Notes: generated by a model not told the origin, from the sequence alone. A stretch of 47,262 bases of DNA from Sphingomonas sp. (GCF_026460985.1 NZ_JAPKNM010000080.1:1-47262), one strand, 5' to 3'. Shown: positions 15,591 through 24,420, counted from the first letter of the stretch. Made by a program: numbers and translations.

Positions 15591-16364
15591 TCAGTTCTTC
15601 GTGCCACCGAAAGCGGTGTTGTACTGGGCGTTGCCGGTGAACTTCACCAGCCCGGCCAGCGCCGCGGCCTGCGCCCCGAAGAAGCGTCCCTCGACCGAAC
15701 CGCCATTGACGGTCGTTCCGCCGGTGGTGACGCTGGCGTTCACGCCAGTGATGTCGCCGGCCACGATCCCGGCGGTGCCGATGTTCACGGTGTAGTTGCT
15801 GGCCGCGTTGGTGAGGCTGCCGCTCAGCGTGCCGTTGAGGTTGGAGAGGAAGTTCGCGGTGAAGGTGCCGGTCAGGATGCCCTTGTTGGCATAGTCGCTG
15901 ATGCCCTTGACGCTGTAGGTCGCCTGGCCGGCCGCCGGCGCGTTGGCGGTCGTCGTCGGGTTGCTGCCGACATAATAGACCGCGTGGTCGGCGGACGCCA
16001 TGGTGCCGGCCTGTGACCATTCACCGAAATAGACGTCCTGGCCGCTCACCTTGGCGAAGTGGAACCGGCCGAGCGTGCTGTGGTCCGAAGGTGCGCCGCT
16101 CGGATTGTTGATGGTGACCACGCCGTTGGCGTCCGGCCCGAGCGTGTAGAGGAACTGGAAATCCACGAGCTGGCCGAGGCCGGTATTCGGCACCGCGATG
16201 CCCGGCTTGCCCGAGGTGTGCGGGCCGGCATTGACGGTGCTCGTACCCACCACGACCTTGGTGGTGTCGCTCGACTCGCCGACGATCTGGGCGTTCGCCA
16301 TACCGCTCCACGCGAGCGTCGCGAGGCCGGCGGCAGACAGCAGCTTGAGATGTGCGATCTTCAT
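15591..16364 (-). CDS. Hemophilin-like secreted heme-binding protein (Slam-dependent)
   Basis: 257 residues with a signal peptide (MKIAHLKLL..., cleavage predicted after ANA, residue 25). No lipobox cysteine is present, indeed no cysteine at all, so the product should be released, not lipid-anchored. The C-terminal half is a glycine- and threonine-rich beta region ending in VEGRFFGAQAAALAGLVKF and FGGTKN, the pattern of TbpB-like barrels and of Slam substrates. Histidines at 49, 95, 102 and 127 are heme-ligand candidates. The gene lies between a TonB receptor and Slam, as in known hemophilin loci. The ATG follows AAGAGGAC. The heme role is inferred from context and fold pattern. Confidence 0.82.
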   Translation of the reverse strand: MKIAHLKLLSAAGLATLAWSGMANAQIVGESSDTTKVVVGTSTVNAGPHTSGKPGIAVPNTGLGQLVDFQFLYTLGPDANGVVTINNPSGAPSDHSTLGRFHFAKVSGQDVYFGEWSQAGTMASADHAVYYVGSNPTTTANAPAAGQATYSVKGISDYANKGILTGTFTANFLSNLNGTLSGSLTNAASNYTVNIGTAGIVAGDITGVNASVTTGGTTVNGGSVEGRFFGAQAAALAGLVKFTGNAQYNTAFGGTKN

Positions 16365-16385
16365 GATAGTCCTCTTGCTGTTGGA

Positions 16386-16405
16386 GCGCCTGAACCTTCA
16401 GGCGC
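16386..16405 (-). promoter_or_regulatory. Stem-loop just upstream of the hemophilin ribosome binding site
   Basis: GCGCCTGA (16386-16393) pairs with TCAGGCGC (16398-16405), an 8-bp stem with a 4-base loop, ending about 22 bases before the ATG. A wider dyad, GCCGCCAT at 16421-16428 with ATGGCGGC at 16457-16464, lies behind it. Together they fill the gap between receptor and hemophilin and may mark mRNA processing or stability control. Confidence 0.55.
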
Positions 16406-16482
16406 CTTCATCCAGGGCGCGCCGCCATTCCCCCGGTCTTGAGAGGGTTGAGGGACATGGCGGCGGCCCTGAATTCTCTTCA

Positions 16483-19400
16483 TCAGAAGCGACCCGTCAG
16501 GCTGAGGCGGGCCGTGCGGCCCGGCGCCGGCATGAGCGAGCGCGTCAGCGGGTCGAGATAATAACGGTCGGTGAGGTTGGTCCCGACGAGCTCGGCCGAG
16601 AAACGGTCGTCGAGCCTGAACCTGGCATAGAGGTCGAGCGTCAGGATCTCGCCCCAGGTGTAGGGCACGTTGAGCGCCGATCCCTGGATGCGATCCGGCA
16701 GCGGACCGCCGATGAACTGATCGAGCTGCGGATTGTCATAGGCGCCGTACCAGACCAGCCGCCCGCCGAGCTCGAGGCGCTTCCGGAAGAAACGGCCGCC
16801 GAGCGTCCAGTTGATCGAATCCTCCGGCGTCGCCTGCGTGAGCAGGTAACTCGAGACGAACCCGTATTTGACGCAGTCGGGAACGCGCCCTTGGGAAGGA
16901 TCGCTCTGGATCGCGAAGCTCGCGTCGCACGCCTTGTTTTTGGTCATGTGCGCGGCGCCGATCTCGGTGAAGAAGCGGCCGCTGTCGAAGCGTGCCTGCA
17001 GCTCGATCCCGGCGATCTCCTGCCGGTCGAGGTTGAAGAACATCAGCTGCGTGTCGCGCTCGATGACGTTCCTGGTGGTGTTGCTGTACCAGGTGAGCTT
17101 GAGATCGGCGCGCTGCTCGTCCCCGCCGAGCCCGAACAGGCTCCTGAGGTCCTGGATATAGGCCGCCTCCCACGAGCGGACATGTTCGGGCTTCAGCGCG
17201 CCGGCCGGGTTGAGCGATGCCGAGAAGCCGATCGTGCTCTCGAACATGCTCGGGAAGCGATAGGCTTCCGCATAGCGCAGATAGGCGCGGCTGCTGCCGC
17301 TGAAATAGATTGTCGCCGATGCCGACGGCGCCCAGCCATGCGCCGATTTGCGCTTGTTCGCGGTGGTGGTGAACGTCGTGAAGTTCGCAGTGACGCTGCA
17401 CCAGCCGTTATAGCCCGCCTGCCCTGCCGCGAAACCGTTGGCGCAGATATTGTCCGTGCGGCTGAACCTGCCCCGGGCGTCCGGCTCCCAGGCGGGCCCG
17501 GTATGCGTCACCTCGAACGGGAAGGGATTGGCGGCATATTGCTCCACCTGCGGATCGATCAGGATCGGGTAGAGTTCGGGCGGAAGGCCCTGGAACAGAT
17601 CGATCAGATAAGCGCGGTACGCGTCCGCGCCGGTCTCCATGGTCCGGTACGCCGTCGAATAGCTGGAGACGACGGGCTGCGCGATCGAGCCGCCGCGAAT
17701 CTCTAGATATTCGTCGAGGAAGTCGTCATGCGCCCAATAGCCCGAATAAGTGAGGCCTGCGTTGAGCTTGAGGAAGCTCGTCGGCCGCCATTCGCCGCGC
17801 AGGTTGATCCGATATTCCTCGCGGCGTCCGGCACGCGGGAGCTGGCGCCAGCCATTGGCGATCGCGTCGCTATATTCGTCGTCGGATCGCAGCTTCTCGT
17901 GCTGCCAGCCGCCTTCGAGGAGCAGGTCCAGCCGCGAGGTCAGCTTCATCTGGTTGCTGGCGGTGAATCCGAAGCGGTCGTTGCGCGAATTGCCGAGCGC
18001 GCTGTTGATCAGGATCGGATCCTCAACCGAGGCCGAGTTGGGAAAGCCGCCGGCGCTATAGGTGTCGCTGACTGTATGGGTGCCCCAGAGATTGGCCTTG
18101 ATGTCGATCCACTTGCTGTCGGGCTGCCATTTGTATTCGGCATTATATGCCTGGGCGTGGACCTTGCTCAGCGGCCACTGGATGTTGCCGAAGCCGAAGG
18201 ACGAGATGATCCGCGAGGGGATGATCTCGCCATAGGTCGATTTGCTGTCGCGGAAGCCGAGCTGGAGATATTGGTCGTCGGCGATCCGCCAGGTGCCCTT
18301 GAACAGCCAGGATTCCATCTCGCTCGACGTGTTCGGCACTTCGTTGCCCGGCTCGTAGTTGAGCCCCAGGGTCCGGACATAGGTGTCGGGGGCGAGTTCC
18401 AGGTCCTCTTGCCGGTAATAGTCCGCGCCGTTCCCGCCCGAGAAATAATTGCCGCGCGCGCGCCAGGCATAGGCGCCGAACAGGTCCAAGTCCCCGACCC
18501 GGCCGGCGACCGCGATCCGCGCGGCCTTGTCGCCGAGCGAGAAGAAGGCGTTGTCGTCGGCGGTCCGGATCGGCACGCGTAGCGTCGGGTCGTTGTATGG
18601 AAAGGTGGGGTAGCCCGGCGTTCCCGGGCTGCCGGGGAAGCCCGGGATGGCGTTATAGTCCTCGCCGGTGCGCAGCGCGGGGACACGCGGCGAGACCGAA
18701 TTGTTGCCGCCCTCGAGCCTGAGCTCGACTCCGAAGCTTTCCCCCGCCTTCAGGATATCGCCGGCGTCGAGCGTGTTGATCACCACCGCGCCGCCGCTCG
18801 AAGCGTTGACGCCGCGTTCGGCGGCTGGCCCCTTGAGGACCTGGACGCCGGCGATCAGGCTCGGATCGATATAGCTGCGGTTGCTGGCGCCGTTATAGCC
18901 GCGCCAGACGGTGAGCGCCTGTTCGGTGCCGTCGATGATGACGGGGACGCGTCCCGGCCCCTGTATGCCGCGGATGCTGGGATCGAGCGCGCCGCTGTTG
19001 CGCGAATCGCCGCTGAAGACGTTGACCATGCCCTTGAGGACATCGGAAGGCGTCACGCCCTTGTAGCGTTCCACCTCCTCCTTGCCCGCAAAGGTCGACG
19101 ACAGGTCGGCGTCATAGACGTCGTCGCGGCGCCGCGCGTCACGCTCGGCGCCGCTTTCGCGAGCGGCAGCGTCGCCTTCGACCCGCAACGCCTCGGTGAC
19201 GATCGGCGACTGCTGCCCCTCGGCGACCTGCGGCGCTCGCGCGAGCGTCACAAGGTCGCCGTCCAGTCGCCAGACGAGGCCCGAGCCGGCGAGCAGCCGG
19301 TTCAGCGCTTCTCGGGCCGGCATCCGTCCCCTGACTCCCGACGAGCGGGCACCCTGCACTTCACCAGCATCGACGCTCACCTGAAGCCCCGATTGCCGTC

Positions 19401-19587
19401 CGAAATCGATCAGCGCGCCGCTGAGCGCCTGCGACGCGATGTCGTAATCCCGCACCGCCGTCTCGTCCGACGCCTGCGCCGCGGCTGTCGCAGGGCAGAT
19501 CGCTGTGACTGCCGCCGCGCCGAGCAACGCCGCCACCAAGACCGCACGACCGCGCTTCGAAACCCCAATCCGTCCCCCCAATGCCAC
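16483..19587 (-). CDS. TonB-dependent heme/hemophilin receptor with N-terminal STN signalling domain
   Basis: 1034 residues. After a signal peptide (VLVAALLGAAAVTAICPATAAAQ) comes an STN domain (about 45-110: SGALIDFGRQSGLQVSV ... REALNRLLAGSGLVW), as in receptors that signal to FecR. A plug domain (about 150-280) and a 22-strand barrel follow, ending in LSLTGRF. Plug motifs include PSIRGIQGPGRVPVIIDG and YIDPSLIAGVQVLKGPA. It should import heme delivered by the hemophilin encoded next, driven by the TonB downstream. I choose the GTG at 19587, with AGAGGGA upstream; the longer frame begins at a TTG (19629) inside a dyad without a binding site. Confidence 0.9.
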   Translation of the reverse strand: MALGGRIGVSKRGRAVLVAALLGAAAVTAICPATAAAQASDETAVRDYDIASQALSGALIDFGRQSGLQVSVDAGEVQGARSSGVRGRMPAREALNRLLAGSGLVWRLDGDLVTLARAPQVAEGQQSPIVTEALRVEGDAAARESGAERDARRRDDVYDADLSSTFAGKEEVERYKGVTPSDVLKGMVNVFSGDSRNSGALDPSIRGIQGPGRVPVIIDGTEQALTVWRGYNGASNRSYIDPSLIAGVQVLKGPAAERGVNASSGGAVVINTLDAGDILKAGESFGVELRLEGGNNSVSPRVPALRTGEDYNAIPGFPGSPGTPGYPTFPYNDPTLRVPIRTADDNAFFSLGDKAARIAVAGRVGDLDLFGAYAWRARGNYFSGGNGADYYRQEDLELAPDTYVRTLGLNYEPGNEVPNTSSEMESWLFKGTWRIADDQYLQLGFRDSKSTYGEIIPSRIISSFGFGNIQWPLSKVHAQAYNAEYKWQPDSKWIDIKANLWGTHTVSDTYSAGGFPNSASVEDPILINSALGNSRNDRFGFTASNQMKLTSRLDLLLEGGWQHEKLRSDDEYSDAIANGWRQLPRAGRREEYRINLRGEWRPTSFLKLNAGLTYSGYWAHDDFLDEYLEIRGGSIAQPVVSSYSTAYRTMETGADAYRAYLIDLFQGLPPELYPILIDPQVEQYAANPFPFEVTHTGPAWEPDARGRFSRTDNICANGFAAGQAGYNGWCSVTANFTTFTTTANKRKSAHGWAPSASATIYFSGSSRAYLRYAEAYRFPSMFESTIGFSASLNPAGALKPEHVRSWEAAYIQDLRSLFGLGGDEQRADLKLTWYSNTTRNVIERDTQLMFFNLDRQEIAGIELQARFDSGRFFTEIGAAHMTKNKACDASFAIQSDPSQGRVPDCVKYGFVSSYLLTQATPEDSINWTLGGRFFRKRLELGGRLVWYGAYDNPQLDQFIGGPLPDRIQGSALNVPYTWGEILTLDLYARFRLDDRFSAELVGTNLTDRYYLDPLTRSLMPAPGRTARLSLTGRF

Positions 19588-19620
19588 GCCCGCTTTCCCT
19601 CTTGCCCTTTTGAAGCTGGA

Positions 19621-19649
19621 AATATGCAATTGCGACGCATTCGCATATT
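19621..19649 (-). promoter_or_regulatory. 29-bp dyad upstream of the receptor gene
   Basis: AATATGC (19621-19627) and GCATATT (19643-19649) form perfect 7-bp arms around a 15-base spacer. The dyad lies between fecR and the receptor start, where a FecI-type sigma promoter would be expected. It could be an operator or an RNA stem in the leader. Confidence 0.4.
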
Positions 19650-19719
19650 CACCTATCCCTTCAACGAACGGGGAAAGCGATTTTTCGGAAGTTTTTTGCG
19701 GAGGCCGCGAGAAGCGCAG

Positions 19720-20697
19720 TCAGTCCGCCGAAATGACGAGGATCCAGGGCGTGATCCGTCGCACGCTGGCGTGGTGCGCGGCCGCGAGTGCCGTGAGCGC
19801 CTGCTCGGGGTGGCGCAGGTCGTAGACGCCGGTGACGCGGCGCTGATCGAGGCCGTCGCCTCGGGCGATGATGATCCCGCCATACCAGGGCCGAAGCGCA
19901 TCGACGATCTCGCGCATCGGCCGATCGGCGACGATGACCTTGCCTTCGACCCAGGGGGCAATGCGCGACGGCTCCACCCTGCCCTCGGCACTTCTGACGC
20001 CGCAGGCGAGATCGAGCGTCTGCCCGGCCTCGAGTTCGCTGGCGGCCGACCGGTCGTTACAGGCGACCGCGACGCGGCCGCGGCGCACCGCGACGGCTAC
20101 GCCGTCCCCGCCCTTGCGGATCTCAAACGCGGTGCCGAGCACCCTGGTGACGGTATCCCCCGCTTCCACCTGGAACGGACGCGCGGGATCGTGCGCGACG
20201 TCGAAATAGCCATCGCCTTGCAGCAAACGCACCTTCCGCGCGCCCTCGCCATAGTCGATCGCGAGCGCGCTGCCCGCCGCCAGCCGCACCACGCTGCCAT
20301 CGGCGAGGCGGACCGTCTTCATCTCACCGGTTGCGGCCACGGCATCGACGCGCGCCCGCACGATCAATCCGGGCATCGCGACCAGGGCAAGGCATGCCGC
20401 AGCGGCACCTGCCGCGAAAAGCGGAATGCGGCGAAGGCGGCGACGGCGCGACCCGCCTTCGATCCGATCGCGCCGAGCCCGGACAACGGACGACATGCGC
20501 GTGGCGGCGATCAACCGTGAGACATTGCCGGTCTCCGCCCATGCCGCTGCATGCGCCGGATCGGCCTCGACCCACGCGGCGAAGCGCTCGCCGAGCGCGG
20601 CATCCCTCGGCGCCTCCTGCAGCGCGATCAGCCAGTCGACCGCCTCCCGGTCGATGCGCGCACGCGCTTCCGCGCCGCTGTCGAGGGGCTCGATCAT
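19720..20697 (-). CDS. fecR: FecR-type anti-sigma/sigma regulator
   Basis: 325 residues. The cytoplasmic N-terminal segment (about 1-75) contains AVDWLIALQEAPRDAAL and RFAAWVEADPAHAAAWAE, the DUF4880 pattern. One membrane segment (about 95-115) follows, then the periplasmic FecR domain (TVRLADGSVVRLAAGSALAIDY, LLQGDGYFDVAHDPARPFQVE) and a DUF4974-like end. FecR senses the STN domain of the receptor and controls the FecI sigma factor. The ATG at 20697 follows GGAGGG. It lies between fecI and the receptor, so the three genes form a cell-surface signalling unit. Confidence 0.92.
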   Translation of the reverse strand: MIEPLDSGAEARARIDREAVDWLIALQEAPRDAALGERFAAWVEADPAHAAAWAETGNVSRLIAATRMSSVVRARRDRIEGGSRRRRLRRIPLFAAGAAAACLALVAMPGLIVRARVDAVAATGEMKTVRLADGSVVRLAAGSALAIDYGEGARKVRLLQGDGYFDVAHDPARPFQVEAGDTVTRVLGTAFEIRKGGDGVAVAVRRGRVAVACNDRSAASELEAGQTLDLACGVRSAEGRVEPSRIAPWVEGKVIVADRPMREIVDALRPWYGGIIIARGDGLDQRRVTGVYDLRHPEQALTALAAAHHASVRRITPWILVISAD

Positions 20698-20782
20698 ATC
20701 CCTCCATTCCCCGGACGGTTCGGCCGCCCTTGTCTGATAGACGAACGGCAGCAACGGATTTTCGGTTCGCCGGGAAAGAAGG

Positions 20783-21295
20783 TCATCGCGCGCCGCGCAG
20801 TCGGGCCCGACATTGCGCGACGCCATCCGCCACGAGCTGGTGCGCGGTGGTGACCGAAACACCGAGCCGCGCGGCGATGTCCTTGAGCTTCGCCCCGCCG
20901 ATGCGATGCATCTCGACCGCGATCCGCATCCGCTCCGGCATCCCCTCGAGCGCCTCGCGCACCAGACGCAGTTCCTCGCTGGAGATCAGGCTCGCCTCGG
21001 CCGAGGGTTCGGCGCTCGCGATGTCGGAGGCGGGCTCCTCGAGACCCTCGACGAACAACCGCTCCCGCAACCCGCGCCGGCGGCGATCGTCATGGGCCAG
21101 GTTGCGGATGACGGCATGCAGATAGCCGACCGGCTCGTCGAGCGCCCGATGCGCCGCCGCGGCCTGGAAGCGCAGCCATGCCTCCTGCAGCACGTCCTCG
21201 GCCGAGGCGCTGTCGCCGGTGAGGCGAAGCGCATAGTTCAGGAGCTTCGCGCGATGCGTCAGGAAGAGCTGGAGAGCGTCGGGTCCGCAAGACAC
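20783..21295 (-). CDS. fecI: FecI-type ECF sigma factor
   Basis: 170 residues. Region 2 is at about 10-75 (LLNYALRLTGDSASAEDVLQEAWLRFQ, typical of the FecI group) and region 4 at about 110-165 (LEGMPERMRIAVEMHRIGGAKLKDIAARLGVS). It would direct transcription of the receptor operon once FecR signals that substrate is bound. The start is a GTG at 21295. The upstream region carries a Fur-box-like element, consistent with iron repression of fecI and heme-dependent activation of the rest. Confidence 0.9.
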   Translation of the reverse strand: MSCGPDALQLFLTHRAKLLNYALRLTGDSASAEDVLQEAWLRFQAAAAHRALDEPVGYLHAVIRNLAHDDRRRRGLRERLFVEGLEEPASDIASAEPSAEASLISSEELRLVREALEGMPERMRIAVEMHRIGGAKLKDIAARLGVSVTTAHQLVADGVAQCRARLRGAR

Positions 21296-21361
21296 GGGCG
21301 GTCTCTAACTCCACCTGCACGGCAGCACCCGCACGAACTCGCTGCTGCCGGCCGCCTTTGT

Positions 21362-21376
21362 TGAGAATGATTCGCA
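21362..21376 (-). promoter_or_regulatory. Fur-box-like element upstream of fecI
   Basis: TGAGAATGATTCGCA matches the 7-1-7 Fur pattern TGATAAT-N-ATTATCA at 11 of 14 positions. It lies 67-81 bases upstream of the fecI start, inside the only available promoter region. A 7-bp dyad, GGCAGCA/TGCTGCC (21321-21349), follows in the leader. Confidence 0.55.
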
Positions 21377-21481
21377 GCTAGTCCAGAACGCCGGCGCACA
21401 CAAGCTCGCAAGGGCGCCGGAACCGCGACCTGGACGAGAACGGTTGGCGATCGCTTCCCGGCCAGAGATCCACCGCCGGCC

Positions 21482-21516
21482 AAAAAAAGGCGACGCCGCC
21501 ATGAGGCGACGTCGCC
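21482..21516 (-). terminator. Rho-independent terminator of the second TonB receptor gene
   Basis: On the minus strand GGCGACG pairs with CGTCGCC (21489-21495 with 21510-21516). An inner CGCC/GGCG stem extends the hairpin and seven U residues follow (21482-21488). It isolates the receptor gene from the fecI operon downstream. Confidence 0.85.
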
Positions 21517-21544
21517 GGATCATCGTCGTCAGGATCAGCGTGGG

Positions 21545-24316
21545 CTACATGCGGAAGGACAGGCTGCCGACGAAGGTGCGCCCGTTCTTGTAGAAGGCCG
21601 AGGGCCGATCGCGCGTGCCGCTATACTGCAGATAGGTCTCGTTGAGCAGGTTCTGCGCCTGGACGGAGATGGTGATGTTGTCGTTCACCTTGAACGAGGC
21701 CGAGGCATCGAGCTGATTGTACGGCGCGACCATTTCCAGCGAGCCCAGGCGCCCGATCGTCCGGAAATAGGAAGAGCGGTAATTGTAGCTCAGGCGCGCC
21801 TGGAACGGCCCGCTCTCGAAATAGGGAATGATGTTGACGGTGTGCTTGGAAAGATAGGGAAGGTTGAGCACCTCGGTCGTATCGAGCGTCGTCGAGGTGC
21901 TGCTGTCCTGGTACGCATAGTTGGCCTGGATGCCGAACCCGCCCCAGATCTCCGCCTGGCCGTGGACGAGCACGCCATTCACCGTCGCCTCGCCGCCGTT
22001 CACCGGCTGCGACACGCTGTACCGGTTCTCGAGCTGCCCGGTCAGCGAGTTGTAGAGCGTCACGCCCTCGCGGCGCGTGTTGATGATGTAGTTGGAGATC
22101 TCGCGGCGATAGAGTTCGAGCGAGAGCAGCGCGCCAGGCGCCGGATAATATTCCGCCGTGACCTCGAAATTGGTCGATTCGTACGGCCGCAGATTGGGGT
22201 TGCCGCCCCCCGCGTCGTAGGTGACGTCGTTCTGTGTGATCGAAGCCGCCAGATCCTGGTAGCGCGGCCGCGAGATCACCTTGGCCACCGCCCCGCGGAA
22301 GATCAGCTGCGGAGTGGCCTCATAGGCGACGTTGAACGACGGCAGGAACTTCAGATAGTCGTTCGTGGTGCTGGTCGGTATCGGTCGCGGATTGGGGTCC
22401 GCCAGCGTCGGCAGCGCCAGGGCATATTGCGACAGGTTCTTGGTATAGACGAGCCGGCCGCCGATATTGCCGCGCAGCTTGCCGCTCTCGAAGTTGAACT
22501 GGACGTAGCTCGCCGCGATCGTTTCCTTCACGCGCGTAGAGGCGCCCACCTTGTCCACGAGCGGCGTATTGATCGCGTCGGCAAGGATGTCGATGACCGA
22601 TTGCTCGGGCAGGTTCAGATACTGGGTAGCGCTGCCGCTGCCACCCGTGCCGCTGAAGACGCCCTCCGGAGTCACGAGCGTCTCGACGCCGAGCTGCGAA
22701 CCGAGCAGCGACTGCTGGAGATAGGTGTTCACGCCGCGCGCATCGACGCGGTTGATGTGGTGCGTGAAGCGGCCGCCGATCAGCACCTGGGTGAAGAAGC
22801 CGCCGACGGGAACGGTCGCGTCGAAGCCGGCGTAGACGTCGCTGTCGGTGGTGACGCTGTAGTCCAGCCCGCCGATCTGCGCGGCGACGAGCTGCGCCCC
22901 GTTTACGATCACGGGTTCGCCTTCGATCGAGGCAGGGTTGTTGTTCGGGTTAGTGAAGTAATTGGCCGGATTGGTGAGGTCGCCGACGAAATTCACTTCG
23001 GCCGAGGTCGGAGTGATAGAATAACTGAACGGCAGCTTGGTCTGGACGTTGAAGAGATATTCGGGATTCCGCCCGCCGGTCGCCTTGCTCCAACCGCCGG
23101 AGAAGGACAGCTTGGAGCCGTCATCGCCTTCCCAGTCGGCGAAGAAGTTGAGATTGTCGGTCTTGAGCTTCGTATGGCGGACGAGCGTGTCGAGCTGCGC
23201 GCTCTGGCTGTTGGCAGCGGCGAAGCTGGCCTGGGTCACCACGCCGTTCGAAATGGTGGCCGACTGGAGCACGTCGCCGGTCCAGGCGCCGGGGATCGTG
23301 TACATCGACTGGCTGTAATTGTTGTAATTGCCTTCGATGTGCAGGCCGTTGAGCGTGAGGGTCAGGTCGCTCGTCGGGCGCAACTGGACCGCACCGGCGA
23401 TGCTGGCGCGTTCGCGCTTCTGCTGGAAATAGGCATAGTTGATGCCGAAGGGCGATGCCGCCGCGTCGAGATCGGCGAGCGAGCCGCCGGTGATCACCGC
23501 GTTCGGGTTCTTGAGCACGCGCTGGCCCGCGGCGTTCGTCGTCATGAACGGGCTGCCGGTGCCATTGGCATTGTCGTAGCCGAAGAACTCGACGCCCGAG
23601 CGCACGAGATTCTGCTTGTCGTAGGTGGCCGCGATCAGGACGCCGAACGTCTCCGCGTCGTTCTTCCAGCTGTAGAGGCCGGAGCCGCGGATGTTCCCCT
23701 TCTCCGCGCGGTCATTGTAGGAATAGCCGGCGGACGCGAAGATCGAATGCGCTTCCAGCTCGAGCGGCCGGCGCGTGCGGACGATCACCGTACCGCCCAG
23801 GCTGCCTTCGTCGATCCGCGCTTCTGGCGACTTGAAGACCTCCAGCCGGTCGACCAATTCGGGCGCGAGCAGCGAATAGTTGAAGGTGCGGCTGCTGGGG
23901 TCGTTGTCGTTCCCGCCCCAATCGGCCGAGGCGAGACCGTGTCCGTCGAGCAGCATACGGTTGAGCGCGGGATCGGTGCCCAGGATCGCGACCTTCTCGC
24001 CCTCGCCGAAACGGCGGTCGATGGAGACGCCGGGAATGTGCGACAGCGATTCGGCGACGTTGCGGTCGGGGAACTTGCCGATGTCCTCGGCGGAGATCGC
24101 GTCGACCACGGCGTTCGCGTTGCGCTTTACCTGGATCGCCTGGCGAAGGCTGCCGGCATAGCCGGTGACAACGACCTCTTCGCTGGAGGTGTCGGGGCTG
24201 GCCTGGGTGGCGCCCTGGCTCGGCGGCGGCGTGCTGGGAGCTTCCTGGGCCTGGGCGCTGGCGGCGAAGCCGGTCAGAGCCGTGGACAGCAAGATCATCT
24301 GTCGCAAACGCATCAT
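21545..24316 (-). CDS. TonB-dependent receptor, Caulobacter type (probable carbohydrate or other nutrient uptake)
   Basis: 923 residues. A signal peptide (MMRLRQMILLSTALTGFAASAQAQ) is followed by the TonB box region (EEVVVTGYAGSLRQAI), a plug with DAISAEDIGKFPDRNVAESLSHIPGV and a barrel ending in VGSLSFRM. The FPDRNVAESL motif is typical of the large alphaproteobacterial and Xanthomonas receptor group (TIGR01782-like), often tied to sugar uptake; the ligand here is unknown. No STN domain is present. The ATG at 24316 follows AAGGGGAG. Neighbours give no enzyme clue. The upstream region has TGGTAT-type dyads, suggesting a GntR- or LacI-type regulator. Confidence 0.9.
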   Translation of the reverse strand: MMRLRQMILLSTALTGFAASAQAQEAPSTPPPSQGATQASPDTSSEEVVVTGYAGSLRQAIQVKRNANAVVDAISAEDIGKFPDRNVAESLSHIPGVSIDRRFGEGEKVAILGTDPALNRMLLDGHGLASADWGGNDNDPSSRTFNYSLLAPELVDRLEVFKSPEARIDEGSLGGTVIVRTRRPLELEAHSIFASAGYSYNDRAEKGNIRGSGLYSWKNDAETFGVLIAATYDKQNLVRSGVEFFGYDNANGTGSPFMTTNAAGQRVLKNPNAVITGGSLADLDAAASPFGINYAYFQQKRERASIAGAVQLRPTSDLTLTLNGLHIEGNYNNYSQSMYTIPGAWTGDVLQSATISNGVVTQASFAAANSQSAQLDTLVRHTKLKTDNLNFFADWEGDDGSKLSFSGGWSKATGGRNPEYLFNVQTKLPFSYSITPTSAEVNFVGDLTNPANYFTNPNNNPASIEGEPVIVNGAQLVAAQIGGLDYSVTTDSDVYAGFDATVPVGGFFTQVLIGGRFTHHINRVDARGVNTYLQQSLLGSQLGVETLVTPEGVFSGTGGSGSATQYLNLPEQSVIDILADAINTPLVDKVGASTRVKETIAASYVQFNFESGKLRGNIGGRLVYTKNLSQYALALPTLADPNPRPIPTSTTNDYLKFLPSFNVAYEATPQLIFRGAVAKVISRPRYQDLAASITQNDVTYDAGGGNPNLRPYESTNFEVTAEYYPAPGALLSLELYRREISNYIINTRREGVTLYNSLTGQLENRYSVSQPVNGGEATVNGVLVHGQAEIWGGFGIQANYAYQDSSTSTTLDTTEVLNLPYLSKHTVNIIPYFESGPFQARLSYNYRSSYFRTIGRLGSLEMVAPYNQLDASASFKVNDNITISVQAQNLLNETYLQYSGTRDRPSAFYKNGRTFVGSLSFRM

Positions 24317-24420
24317 GGGTATCTCCCCTTCATAAGCGCGCGCACCGCTCGAATATCGACCTCCTCCGTAGCCGACCGCATCGGGCGGTTTGCCCACTCC
24401 GTCGCGATCATCGATCGATA

